Of a stretch of DNA of 64,000 nucleotides, positions 50,226 to 59,053 are shown piece by piece. Under the pieces are notes generated by a model, which had not been told where the DNA came from, did not search any database, and worked only from the letters and a program-made list of their open reading frames with translations. The stretch is taken from positions 496,001 to 560,000 of the forward strand of contig NZ_FNPH01000004.1 of NCBI RefSeq assembly GCF_900107255.1, given 5' to 3'. Origin of the DNA: Micromonospora pattaloongensis. Its GTDB lineage: Bacteria; Actinomycetota; Actinomycetes; Mycobacteriales; Micromonosporaceae. The translations under genes were made by a program, and so were the position numbers. The number at the start of each line of letters is the position of its first letter. Position 1 is the first letter of the stretch.

Positions 50226-50255
50226 ATGTAACCGAGCCGGGGCGCGAGACATTCC
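50226..50255 (-). promoter_or_regulatory. SigR-like promoter C (GGAAT-N18-GTT)
   Basis: GGAAT (50255-50251), 18 bp, GTTACAT (50232-50226), about 150 bp ahead of the second C39 start. Like promoters A and B it is followed after about ten bases by GCCTGA. Confidence 0.65.
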
Positions 50256-50472
50256 AAAAAAGGGGGCGGCCAGCGGTTGTGCGCGCTAAGCTGCGGGCCG
50301 CGAGCGGGCGGACGCGGCAAACCGGACAGCCGGCACCATCAGGAACCGACATTCCGGACCAGGCACTCCCCGAACCGGATCCACCCCTGGGAACAGCTCA
50401 ACCCGCGCGAGGGGGCGCAGCCCGGACGTCGGGTCGCACGGCGGCCGGATCGCGGGACGCGCCCCCGCGGCG
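50256..50472. other. Intergenic region between GNAT gene and C39 promoter
   Basis: About 220 bp, no ORF of note. It contains GGGGGCGC (50411-50418) / GCGCCCCC (50459-50466) with an inner CCCG/CGGG hairpin, a possible terminator of the GNAT gene. Confidence 0.4.
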
Positions 50473-51078
50473 TCAGACGGCGCGCGGATCGCGCCACATG
50501 GGCCACAGCGGCGGCCCGTCGAACGGCAGGTGGAACGGCGCCGCGGAGCGGTAGCCGTGCCGCAGGTAGAGCCGGCGGTTGTCGCCGTTACTGGCCTCGA
50601 GGTAGGCGGGAATGCCGGCCCGGTCCAGCGCGGCGTGCTGGTGGCGCAGCAACGCCGCGCCCACCCCGCGGTTCTGCCGCGGCGGCGCGACCGCGAGGTA
50701 CGCCAGATAGTGATGCGGGACGGTCGGATGGTGGTCGGCGAACGCGGCCGCCAGCGCGGCGAACCGGTCCGCGAACGGGGCACACGCCCCGGGTAGCCGC
50801 TCCGGGCGCTCGGCGGATTCCGCGGGCGGCCGCATCCGCAGCTGCCACAGCGCGACCGCGCTCTGGTCGGTGGCGAGGTGCACGTAGCCGCCGCGCAGCG
50901 CGCGCTCCACCTCCTGCCGGAAGAACGCGAGGTAGGCGTCGCGGCGTCGACGCGGGTCCGGCACCAGCCAGTCGGCGACCGGCCCGGTCAGGAACGCCTC
51001 GGCGAGCAGCGCGGTGATCACGTCGGTGTCGGCGGTCGTGCCGGTGCGGATCGCGACCGCCGGTCGGGTTCGGGTCAT
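50473..51078 (-). CDS. GNAT-family N-acetyltransferase
   Basis: 201 aa. The acetyl-CoA motif A is visible as LAVAPPRQNRGVGAALL, and YLEASNGDNRRLYLRHGY is the usual motif B. Substrate unknown. Starts just after the APC permease gene on the same strand with a 22-bp gap, so the two may share a message. Confidence 0.88.
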   Translation of the reverse strand: MTRTRPAVAIRTGTTADTDVITALLAEAFLTGPVADWLVPDPRRRRDAYLAFFRQEVERALRGGYVHLATDQSAVALWQLRMRPPAESAERPERLPGACAPFADRFAALAAAFADHHPTVPHHYLAYLAVAPPRQNRGVGAALLRHQHAALDRAGIPAYLEASNGDNRRLYLRHGYRSAAPFHLPFDGPPLWPMWRDPRAV

Positions 51079-51100
51079 CGGGGGCCTCCCTCGGGTCGGC

Positions 51101-52624
51101 TCAGACGCGGGCGTGGCTGGCGGGTCGGGCGGCGGCGGGCACGGTGGGCGGCGGCGGCACGGTGGCGCTGGCCGCGCCCCACCCGATCGCGGCGTAGACC
51201 CGTGGCCGGGCGGCGCGCAGCAGCAGTGCCCAGCCGAGACCGAGCAGCGCGGCGACGCCGTAGCTGGCCGGGAAGAGCCACCGCAACGGCGAGGTCGGCG
51301 CGACGCCGAGCAGGACGGCGAACTCTCGGATGGTCACCACCAGCACGGTGACCAGGGCGAGCGTCGCGAGCGCCGGCGCCAGCGCGCGCCGCCACGCGGG
51401 CTCCTCGTGCGGATCCCGCGCGAAGAAACCCACGACCGCCGCGGAGGTGCCGGCCATCAGGATCAGCACGCCGAGCCCGCCGGTCACGGTGACCCAGAAG
51501 AACAGGTGCAGGATCGGGTCGAGGCCCGCCACGGCGTACCCCAGGAGCACCCCCAGCGCGAGCAGGCTCTGGGTGAGGGAGCCGAACAGCGGCGCCCCGG
51601 TGCGGGGGTTCGTCCGGCCGAGCGCGGCCGGCACGACCCGCTCCCGGCCGAGCGCGAACAGGTAACGGGCGACGGTGTTGTGGAACGCCAGCAGCGCGGC
51701 GAACAGGCTGGTGATGAAGAGCAGGTGCCCCACGTCGACGAGCGTCGGCCCGACGTGCGGCGCGACGAGGGTGAACATCAGCTCGGTGCCGTCGGCCCGG
51801 GCGGCCTCGACGATCCGGTCCGGGCCGGTCGCCACCGACATCGCCCAGGACGACAGCGCGTACAGCAGACCGGTGACGGCCACCGCGATGTACGTGGCGC
51901 GGGCGATCGTGCGCTTGGGGTCCTTAGTCTCCTCCGAGAACACGACGGTGGCCTCGAAGCCGACGAACCCGGTTATCGCGGTGACCAGCGCCGCGCCGAT
52001 GCCGGCGGCGAAGATGTGCGCGGGCGCGAGGGTGGCGAAGTCGACCACCCGGCCGGCCGGATGGGCCACCATGACCAGGTCGAAGACGACCGCCACCGCG
52101 ATCTCCAGGATCAGCATGACCGCCAGCACCCGCCCGTTGAGGTCGACCCGCAGCACGCCGAGCGTGCCGACCACGGCCCAGCCGAGCAGCGCGCACGCCC
52201 ACCAGGGCACGGCCCAGCCGAGTCGCCCGGCGAGGTAGTCGGCGAGCACCGCGCCGAACCCGCCGTACAGGCCGATCTGCATGGCGTTGTAGGCGAGCAG
52301 GGCCACGAACGCGGCGCTCACCCCGGCCGGCCGGCCCAACCCGTGGCTGACGTACGTGTAGAAGGCGCCTGCGTTGACGACGTGCCGGGACATCGCGACG
52401 TAGCCGACCGCGAACAGGGCCAGGATGACCGCGACGGCCAGGTAGGACACGGGGATGCCGACGATGCCGGTCACCGCGTACCCGGTGGTGGCGCCGCCGG
52501 CGACGACGGTGAGCGGCGCCGCCGCCGCCATCACGAAGAACACCACGCTGGGGATGCCCAGCCGGTTGCTCGCCAGCACCGCGGAGACGGCGCCGGCACG
52601 GGGATTCGGGGCAGGGGCGGACAT
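51101..52624 (-). CDS. APC-family amino-acid permease
   Basis: 507 aa, about 12-14 membrane helices. The N-terminal motif (GIPSVVFFVMAAAAPLTVVAGG), the unwound helix region and SEETKDPKRTIARATY are typical of APC-superfamily (YhjE/YveA-like) amino-acid or amine importers. GGAGG lies 8 bp ahead of the ATG at 52624. Downstream GNAT enzyme could modify the transported amine; that is inference. Confidence 0.9.
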   Translation of the reverse strand: MSAPAPNPRAGAVSAVLASNRLGIPSVVFFVMAAAAPLTVVAGGATTGYAVTGIVGIPVSYLAVAVILALFAVGYVAMSRHVVNAGAFYTYVSHGLGRPAGVSAAFVALLAYNAMQIGLYGGFGAVLADYLAGRLGWAVPWWACALLGWAVVGTLGVLRVDLNGRVLAVMLILEIAVAVVFDLVMVAHPAGRVVDFATLAPAHIFAAGIGAALVTAITGFVGFEATVVFSEETKDPKRTIARATYIAVAVTGLLYALSSWAMSVATGPDRIVEAARADGTELMFTLVAPHVGPTLVDVGHLLFITSLFAALLAFHNTVARYLFALGRERVVPAALGRTNPRTGAPLFGSLTQSLLALGVLLGYAVAGLDPILHLFFWVTVTGGLGVLILMAGTSAAVVGFFARDPHEEPAWRRALAPALATLALVTVLVVTIREFAVLLGVAPTSPLRWLFPASYGVAALLGLGWALLLRAARPRVYAAIGWGAASATVPPPPTVPAAARPASHARV

Positions 52625-52662
52625 GGCTGCGCCTCCAGGGGGGTGAGGGGACGAGGGGGGAA

Positions 52663-53289
52663 TCAGGTCCGGCTGCTGAGCACGCCGCCGCCGATGGCGA
52701 CGCCGGTCTGCACCAGCAGCTCGCGCAGTGGGGGCCACGCGGCGTCGGTGAGCTCGTGCAGGTAGTCGCGCGCCGCGCGGGGCGCCCCCGCCAGCACGTG
52801 TGCGTCCAGGCCGGTCTGCACGACCAGGCCGGCGAGCGCGACCTCCTCGGGGGTCAGCTCCTCGGCACGTTTGATCTTTGTGGCGAGTTTGATCCAGCAC
52901 CAGGCCGCGACGTTCATGTCGGCCGGCACGTAGACGGTCGCGGTGCGCCACATCCGGCGCGACTCCTCGCGGCGGACCAGTCCCTGTCGCCACAGCCGTT
53001 GGCCGACCCGCTCGCCGGCGTCGTGCGACAGGAAGTCGAGCCAGATCCGCACCCCGGTGTGCTCGGCTTCGGTGACGAGGTGGTCGAGCACGGTGTGGGC
53101 GAGCGGATCGGGCGGCGGGGTGCGGTCGACGACGGCCAGCCGGCCGCGGTCGATCAGGATCCGGCGCGCGTAGAGCAGCTCGGCGAGCAGGCCGGCGGCC
53201 AGGCCGTAGGCCATCGCCCGGGCGTGCAGCCGGGGCCGGCCGGTCACGTCGTGGTGAGCGGCGAGGTAGAACCTGTCAGCCAGGCGCAC
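52663..53289 (-). CDS. GPP34 (GOLPH3-like) domain protein
   Basis: 208 aa. It fits the bacterial GPP34/Vps74-like family (VRLADRFYLAAHHD at the start, helical core, WPPLRELLVQTGVAIGGG at the end). In eukaryotes this fold binds phosphatidylinositol-4-phosphate; actinobacteria carry many copies with no settled role. The GTG at 53289 is used because of GGGAGG and homologous starts; an ATG at 53325 is possible. Confidence 0.8.
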   Translation of the reverse strand: MRLADRFYLAAHHDVTGRPRLHARAMAYGLAAGLLAELLYARRILIDRGRLAVVDRTPPPDPLAHTVLDHLVTEAEHTGVRIWLDFLSHDAGERVGQRLWRQGLVRREESRRMWRTATVYVPADMNVAAWCWIKLATKIKRAEELTPEEVALAGLVVQTGLDAHVLAGAPRAARDYLHELTDAAWPPLRELLVQTGVAIGGGVLSSRT

Positions 53290-53374
53290 GGGCGGGCCTC
53301 CCGGCCGCGGATGGCATGACGACATGTCGCGTCTCCAACGGCGGATCGGGCCGCGGCCGCCGATGCCCCCGACG

Positions 53375-53412
53375 CCCGCGTACGGTCAACAACGTCGCTG
53401 ACCGTACGCGGG
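53375..53412 (-). terminator. Terminator after the glycoside hydrolase gene
   Basis: Arms of 14 bp (53375-53388 and 53399-53412) are complementary around a 10-nt loop. It lies 87 bp after the stop of the leftward hydrolase and ahead of the GPP34 gene. Confidence 0.7.
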
Positions 53413-53498
53413 GAATCACGCTATTGCTGTGACGAGACGGTTACAGGTTTCGATACGCAGCCGGCCGTCCACCGTGGAGCGCCGGCGTCGGCGCGCGC

Positions 53499-55757
53499 TC
53501 AGCGCAGCCGATCCTGCGTCCGCACCACGGACAGCGAGTACGGCGGCAGCGTGATCGTCGCGTCGCGCCCCGGCGCCACCACCGACCTCGCCGGCGGATC
53601 GTTGCGCCCGGGGCGGCCCCCGTTGCGCTTCTCCGGGATCCACCGCCACTGCTCCCCCGAGTACTGGAAGAGGTCGAGGGCGCCGGGCAGCGGCTCCCGG
53701 GCGCCGTCCCCGGTCCGCATCAGCCGGACGGTCACGGGCTTCTTCGGGTCCTTGTTGAACAGCATCACCGACAGCCGGCCGTCCGGGCGACGCACCGGAT
53801 AGGCGGTCACCTGCGGATGCCCCCCGGCGGTGCGCAGATCGCTGGTGGCGGCGAAGACGGTGTGCTCGCCGGTGCCGGGCTGCGCCCACTGCGCGTTGAC
53901 CAGCTGAGCCGCGTGGAACGTGACGATCGGCCGGATCTTGAATTCGTCGTAGAACTGGAAGAGCATCAGGTTCCCCCACGTGTCGCAGGGCTTCCCCTCC
54001 TTCTCCTGGAAGACCCAGTTCGGCTCCAGTCCGTAGAAGTAGCTGGTCTCGCCGCCGAGCGCGAGGAACTGCACGGCCGTCTCCGCGTTCACGATCGCGC
54101 CCGGCAGCTCCAACTCCACCTGCCCGGCGAACGACGAGTAGCCGTACTCCGTGATCACCTTCGGCACCTCGGGCGGCAGGCCGGCCGCCTCCTGCCGACG
54201 CATGAGCGCGGCCAGCAGCGCGGGATGCTGCGCGACGGGCCGGGCCGGGTCGGCGCAGACGTCGTCGAACGGATACCACTCGAAGGAGAAGAAGTCGAAC
54301 TCCGCCATCGCGTCGCGGGCGCGCAGATACGCCACGAAGCGCCCGGTCCACGACCGACTCGACGCGCCGGCCTCCGGCCAGGCGAACCAGTCCGGCAGCA
54401 CCGTCTGGTAGCCCGGCCCGCCGAACTCCACGTCCGGGTCGACTTTCTTCATCGCCCGCGCCATCTGCAGATACAGCGCGGCGTAATCCTCCGGCTGCGC
54501 CAACTGTCCGTCCGGCTCCTCGCCGATCTCGATCCGCTGGACCGGGAAATCCTGGTCGCGCAGGTACCGCAGCAGCGCCGCGGCGTCCTCCGGCGTCCCG
54601 TACAGCGCCGGCACCGGCACCATCATCGGCTGCCCCGCGGTCAGACCGCTGGCGTACGTGCGGGCGAAGCTGGCGTGCTCGTAGTCCGTGTCCACGTCCA
54701 CCGCGCGGTGCCACGGGTCCGTCGACGACGTGTACATGGTCGTCTGGCCCTGCGACGGCTTGTGGGTGATGTGGTCGACGAAGCCGCGGCCCCCCTCGTA
54801 GCCGATCGACAGCTCCCGCACGGCGTACCCGAGGCGGTCCCGGACGTCGGTCGAGCCGGCCGGCGCGGTGTCCGAGTCGGCCGTCATCAACACCCGGACG
54901 AACTGCGCCTTGAGCGGGGTCTGCGCCACCCGGACGGTCTGGGTGCCGCCCTGCCCGGCGTGCCGACCCGCCGGAAAGTCCTTCCAGCCCACCTTGCCCG
55001 GTTCGGCGGGATGCAGGGCGTCGGAGCCGGTCCAGTACTGGACCCGGAACCGCGTCGCGTAGGGCGTCCCCCACCGGATTGTGACCTGGTCGATCGGCAG
55101 GGCCTCGGGGAACGCCGCCAGCATCCACTGCGGATGGCGGGCGTCCGGCTCGCCGGTGAAGTGCGAGTCGAGGTAGGGGTTGCTCTTCCAGAAGGTCCGG
55201 GGGTCACCGTCGGCGAGACGCGAGTAACCGTCGTTGTTGGCCTGGTCGATGGTGTTGCCGCGACGCGGCAGGTGGTATCCGTACGAGACGCCGGGGTCGT
55301 GGTCCATCGTGGTGTCCGAGGTCCAGTAGCCCTGCCGCCGGGCGCTGTCGCTCCAGCGGCCCTGCGGGTTCCAGTGCCAGGCCTTCACGCCGAGCTCGGT
55401 GCGCAACCGGTAGCTGAGCGAGCCGAAACCGGCCGACCGCATCGCGGCGAGGTTCTCCGGGGTCCAGACCTCGTTGATCTCGCCGCCCTCGAGCCCGTCG
55501 ACCCCCGCGCCCAGCGCCGGGCTGCCGTTGAAGGTGTTGACCGGCCGGTCCAGCGCCAGCTCGACCGTCCCGTCCGGCGGCAGTCGCGGATCGGCCGGGG
55601 AGGGCGTGCCCACGTACGCGGCGGCGACCAGGACGACCCCGGCCGTCCCGGCGAGCGCCCCGACCAGGACCGGCGTCCGCCGCCATGCCGACAACCGCCG
55701 TCGCACCGTCCGCGGGCGCGTCGACCGCCCCGGGCCGGACGTCTCTTCTTCCCACAC
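53499..55757 (-). CDS. Membrane-anchored clan-A glycoside hydrolase with discoidin-like insert
   Basis: 752 aa. A basic N-terminus and one helix (about 29-49) make it a type II membrane or secreted protein. Residues about 170-320 look like an F5/8 type C (discoidin) domain. The flanking parts form a TIM barrel: the acid/base is probably E414 in IGEEPD (a variant of N-E-P) and the nucleophile E537 in VITEYGY; a C-terminal beta domain follows (about 640-752). Closest in feel to GH39/GH79-like enzymes, not certain. The GTG at 55757 is a weakly supported start; the frame extends upstream to 55910. Confidence 0.65.
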   Translation of the reverse strand: MWEEETSGPGRSTRPRTVRRRLSAWRRTPVLVGALAGTAGVVLVAAAYVGTPSPADPRLPPDGTVELALDRPVNTFNGSPALGAGVDGLEGGEINEVWTPENLAAMRSAGFGSLSYRLRTELGVKAWHWNPQGRWSDSARRQGYWTSDTTMDHDPGVSYGYHLPRRGNTIDQANNDGYSRLADGDPRTFWKSNPYLDSHFTGEPDARHPQWMLAAFPEALPIDQVTIRWGTPYATRFRVQYWTGSDALHPAEPGKVGWKDFPAGRHAGQGGTQTVRVAQTPLKAQFVRVLMTADSDTAPAGSTDVRDRLGYAVRELSIGYEGGRGFVDHITHKPSQGQTTMYTSSTDPWHRAVDVDTDYEHASFARTYASGLTAGQPMMVPVPALYGTPEDAAALLRYLRDQDFPVQRIEIGEEPDGQLAQPEDYAALYLQMARAMKKVDPDVEFGGPGYQTVLPDWFAWPEAGASSRSWTGRFVAYLRARDAMAEFDFFSFEWYPFDDVCADPARPVAQHPALLAALMRRQEAAGLPPEVPKVITEYGYSSFAGQVELELPGAIVNAETAVQFLALGGETSYFYGLEPNWVFQEKEGKPCDTWGNLMLFQFYDEFKIRPIVTFHAAQLVNAQWAQPGTGEHTVFAATSDLRTAGGHPQVTAYPVRRPDGRLSVMLFNKDPKKPVTVRLMRTGDGAREPLPGALDLFQYSGEQWRWIPEKRNGGRPGRNDPPARSVVAPGRDATITLPPYSLSVVRTQDRLR

Positions 55758-55981
55758 GGAGATTCCCCATTCAACGTTGTGAGTTCGGCGAAGCTCTTTG
55801 TCGGCCGAGCACCGCCTCCGGCGGCGACCGCGAGTCGTGGCGGTCCGCCGCCGGTGCGCATCGACGTACATCGGGTCAACGAATCGACCGCGGTCGTGCG
55901 GCGTGGCCATTTCGGTCAGACGAGACGGCCCGAACGGGTGAATGGGAGGGCCGGGCGCGGCAACGGCCCGGTAACGCAGAA
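55758..55981. other. Intergenic region upstream of the glycoside hydrolase
   Basis: About 220 bp, partly open in the hydrolase frame. No promoter could be assigned. The right end is followed by the strong terminator at 55982-56033. Confidence 0.35.
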
Positions 55982-56033
55982 CCCCGTCGATCGGGGACTG
56001 CCATCCGTGGATGGAGGTCCCCGATCGACGGGG
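55982..56033 (-). terminator. Strong terminator of the ABC operon
   Basis: Outer arms of 17 bp (55982-55998 and 56017-56033) are perfect, and inside them CCATCC (56001-56006) pairs with GGATGG (56009-56014). It follows the ATPase stop by 16 bp, closing the leftward operon. Confidence 0.88.
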
Positions 56034-56049
56034 CGAGGGGCCGACGCGG

Positions 56050-56826
56050 TTACGCGCCGGTGATCATCGAGACGATCTCGTTGCGGGTGGTCGCGGCGAT
56101 GTCGCGGGTCCCGATGTGCCTGCCGCGGCGCAGCACCGTCACCCGGTCGGCGATCCGGAACACCTGGTCGAGGTTGTGACTCACCACCAGCACTGCCGCG
56201 CCGCGTTCGCGCAGGCGCATGATCAGCTCCTCGACCTTCGCGGTCTCGGCGACCCCGAGCGCCGCGGTCGGCTCGTCCATCAACACCAGGCTGCTCGCCC
56301 AGTGCGTGGCCCGGCAGATCGCGACCGCCTGCCGCTGACCGCCGGAGAGTTCCCGGATCGTCGCCTTGGCGCTCGGGATCCGCACGTCGAGCCGGTCCAC
56401 CAGCTCCTGGGTCTCGCGGGCCATGCGCCGCCGGTCGAGCAGCCGCAGCGGGCCCCGCGTCAGCTCCCGGCCGAGGAACATGTTCATGTAGACCGGCTGC
56501 GAGTCGACCAGCGCGAGGTCCTGGTAGACCACCTCGACGCCCTGCCGCCGCGCGTCGGACGCGTCCCGGAACGACACGGGCCTGCCGTGCATCCGCAGCT
56601 CGCCCTCGCTCGGCTGGTAGACACCAGAAATGATCTTAACCAGGGTGGACTTGCCGGCCCCGTTGTCGCCGACCAGCGCCACAATCTCCCCGGCGCGCAG
56701 CTCCAGGTCGAACCGCTCGATCGCGACCACCCCGCCGAACTGCTTACGGATGTTGCTCAGCTGCAGCGGCACGCCGCCGGCTCCCGGCCCGGCCCCCGGG
56801 ACGGACTCCTCGATCACCGTGCTCAC
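56050..56826 (-). CDS. Sugar-type ABC transporter ATPase (single domain, FrcA-like)
   Basis: 258 aa. One nucleotide-binding domain: Walker A GDNGAGKST at 53-61, signature LSGGQRQ, Walker B LVLMDEPTAAL, and the H-loop in VVSHNL. Ribose-type systems normally use a 500-aa double ATPase, so this resembles FrcA (fructose) systems. The GTG at 56826 overlaps the stop of the PLP gene by 4 bp (GTGA). Powers uptake with the permease at 58073 and binding protein at 61135. Confidence 0.9.
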   Translation of the reverse strand: MSTVIEESVPGAGPGAGGVPLQLSNIRKQFGGVVAIERFDLELRAGEIVALVGDNGAGKSTLVKIISGVYQPSEGELRMHGRPVSFRDASDARRQGVEVVYQDLALVDSQPVYMNMFLGRELTRGPLRLLDRRRMARETQELVDRLDVRIPSAKATIRELSGGQRQAVAICRATHWASSLVLMDEPTAALGVAETAKVEELIMRLRERGAAVLVVSHNLDQVFRIADRVTVLRRGRHIGTRDIAATTRNEIVSMITGA

Positions 56827-58058
56827 GATGCCCTCCCTGCGATGACGGTGGGGTTGATGTCGGCCGGGCCGATCGGGTCGGAGCCGTCGGCGGCGTAGAC
56901 CCCGGCGACGGCGGGCGTGCCGGCGCGCACACCGGTGATGCCGGCGGTCAGCGCCCGGGTCACGAAGGCCTGCGGCCGGAACCCGAAGATGACGGTGTCG
57001 CCGGGCGCGACGGTCGGCGCCTCGCGCACGTCGGCCATCGCGTAGTAGTCGATCGCCTCCGGCGCCGGCATCTCCACGTCGACCAGGTACGCGTCGTCGA
57101 TCGTGCCGCCCTGCGGCACGATCAGCGCCCGCGTCGCGCCCAGCCCGAGCACCGGGTCGACGTAGAGGCCGCCGCCGAAGACGTACGCGTGGTCGCCGTA
57201 GCGGTGCGAGACCTCGCTGACGTAGAGGACCGCGGGCTCCTCGACCAGGTCCTCCACCGCGTGCCACGGCGTGGTGCCCGTCAGCCCGTGGCCGGGCTCG
57301 ACCTGCGTGGCGCCCGCCTCGGCGAGCATCGCCAGCATCGCCGCGGAGGTGGTTCCCGGCGCGTTGACCTCAATGTCGTCGCGGCCGGCGGCGCGCAGCC
57401 GCTCGACGGCCGCGCGCAGCGTGCCCAGGTTGGGCGTCGGCACGACCTTCCCCGCCTCGGCGTCGAACAGCTGCGCCGGGAAGGTGGTGATGCCCGCGAA
57501 GTGCGCGCCGTCGAGCGCATCCAGCCGGTCGGCGACCGCGACGACGTCGGAGGCGGCGAAGCCACCCTCGTGCCCGCGGTAGAAGCGGTCGCCGGCGGCG
57601 ACGATGCGGGCGAGCAGCGCCTGGTCGCGGCCGAGCGCGGCGCTGGCCGCGGCCGCCTCGCGCGCCTTGGTGTCGTTGAAGACCGTCCAGAACCGCGGGT
57701 TCAGCGCGGCCGCGGTCGCCGCCTCGTGCCGCGGGATCTGGACGAGGTGGCCGAGGTGGCCGATGCCGAGCCCGCCGCGGGCGTCGGCGAGCGCGCACTG
57801 CAGGTCGACGCCGACGGCCTCGGTGATGCCCGCCGCGGCGATGGTGCGGCAGAAGTCCGGGTTGCGCCCCACCTGCTTGGTCATCGCGAAGGCGGCCAGG
57901 CCGAGCCGGTCGGCCTCACGCCGGATCGCGGCGGCGTTGGCCGCCACCGTGTCCAGATCCAGCGCGTACGTGTTCGCGGGCAGCGCCCCGGTGTGGTGCA
58001 GTTCGGCGGCGGCCCGCAGGAAGCGGGGGTTACGGCGCCGCAGCAGCTCCAGAAACAT
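56823..58058 (-). CDS. YhfX-like PLP-dependent protein (alanine-racemase fold)
   Basis: 411 aa. The N-terminal PLP barrel has the lysine motif AFAMTKQVGRNPDF, and the C-terminal beta domain (TVAPGDTVIFGFRPQAFVTRA) fits the YhfX/alanine racemase-like group. In E. coli, yhfX lies in an operon with php, the phosphotriesterase homologue, which is also present here. Substrate unknown. GGAGG precedes the ATG at 58058. Confidence 0.82.
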   Translation of the reverse strand: MFLELLRRRNPRFLRAAAELHHTGALPANTYALDLDTVAANAAAIRREADRLGLAAFAMTKQVGRNPDFCRTIAAAGITEAVGVDLQCALADARGGLGIGHLGHLVQIPRHEAATAAALNPRFWTVFNDTKAREAAAASAALGRDQALLARIVAAGDRFYRGHEGGFAASDVVAVADRLDALDGAHFAGITTFPAQLFDAEAGKVVPTPNLGTLRAAVERLRAAGRDDIEVNAPGTTSAAMLAMLAEAGATQVEPGHGLTGTTPWHAVEDLVEEPAVLYVSEVSHRYGDHAYVFGGGLYVDPVLGLGATRALIVPQGGTIDDAYLVDVEMPAPEAIDYYAMADVREAPTVAPGDTVIFGFRPQAFVTRALTAGITGVRAGTPAVAGVYAADGSDPIGPADINPTVIAGRAS

Positions 58059-58072
58059 GACTGGCCTCCAGG

Positions 58073-59053
58073 TCAGCTGCGCTTCTCGCGCAGCGAGAGC
58101 GACACGGCGATGAGGATGATGGCGCCACGGGCCATCATCTGCTGCGAGACGGAGAGCCCGGCGAGGATGAGGCCGTTGTTGAGCATGCCCATCAGCAGGC
58201 TGCCCAGCAGCGCGCCGACGATCGAGCCCTTGCCGCCGAAGAGGCTGGTCCCGCCGACGATCACCGCGGCGATCACCGTCATCAGATCGGCCTCGCCCAG
58301 CGTGTAGCGGGCGCCCTGCAGGCGGCCGGCGTAGAGCAGGCCGGCCAGCGCGGCGCACATCGCGCTCCCCATCAACACCATGATCTTGACGCGCGCCACC
58401 TTGATGCCGCTGACCCGGGCCGCGCCGATGTTGTCGCCGACCGCGAGGGTGTGAGCGCCGTAGCGGGTCTGCCGCAGCACCACGTAGCCGACGACGACCG
58501 CCGCGATCGACCAGACCACCAGCCCCGGGATGCCGAAGACGTCGCCCTGCCCGAACAGCGACAGGAAGGCGTCGTTGGCGACCGGCACCGACTGCAGCCC
58601 GGTCACCTCGCGCGCCAGGCCGGCGACCGCGCCCATCGTCGCGAGCGTGACCAGGAAGGACGGCAACCTGACCAGCGTGACGAACAGGCCGTTGACCAGA
58701 CCGACGAGCGCGCCGGCACCGAGGCCGGCGGCCGCGCCGTACAGCATGTTGTCGGTGGCCCGCAGCGTGACCGCGGCGATCAGCGCGGAGAGCGCCACCA
58801 CCGAGCCGATCGACAGGTCGATCTCGCCGGCGGAGAGCACGAAGACCAGTCCGACCGCCATGACCGTGATCGGCGCCGTCTGAATGACGATGTTGGTGAG
58901 GTTCGTCGTCGTCAGGAAGCCGTTGGCGCCCTGGGTCACGGCGAAGAAGAGGAACACGACGACGAATCCGATGTAGACGACGTACTCGCGCCAGTTGAAT
59001 CCGCGCAGGCGAGGTCCGCTCCTCGCCTTCAGCGCGGCGTCGGCCTGGGTCAT
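58073..59053 (-). CDS. Sugar-type ABC transporter permease (RbsC/FrcC family)
   Basis: 326 aa, about 10 membrane helices. The conserved AGEIDLSIGSVVAL and GGTSLFGGKGS segments of the BPD_transp_2 family are clear. Start overlaps the ROK kinase stop (ATGA). It forms the channel for the operon's transporter. Confidence 0.93.
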   Translation of the reverse strand: MTQADAALKARSGPRLRGFNWREYVVYIGFVVVFLFFAVTQGANGFLTTTNLTNIVIQTAPITVMAVGLVFVLSAGEIDLSIGSVVALSALIAAVTLRATDNMLYGAAAGLGAGALVGLVNGLFVTLVRLPSFLVTLATMGAVAGLAREVTGLQSVPVANDAFLSLFGQGDVFGIPGLVVWSIAAVVVGYVVLRQTRYGAHTLAVGDNIGAARVSGIKVARVKIMVLMGSAMCAALAGLLYAGRLQGARYTLGEADLMTVIAAVIVGGTSLFGGKGSIVGALLGSLLMGMLNNGLILAGLSVSQQMMARGAIILIAVSLSLREKRS

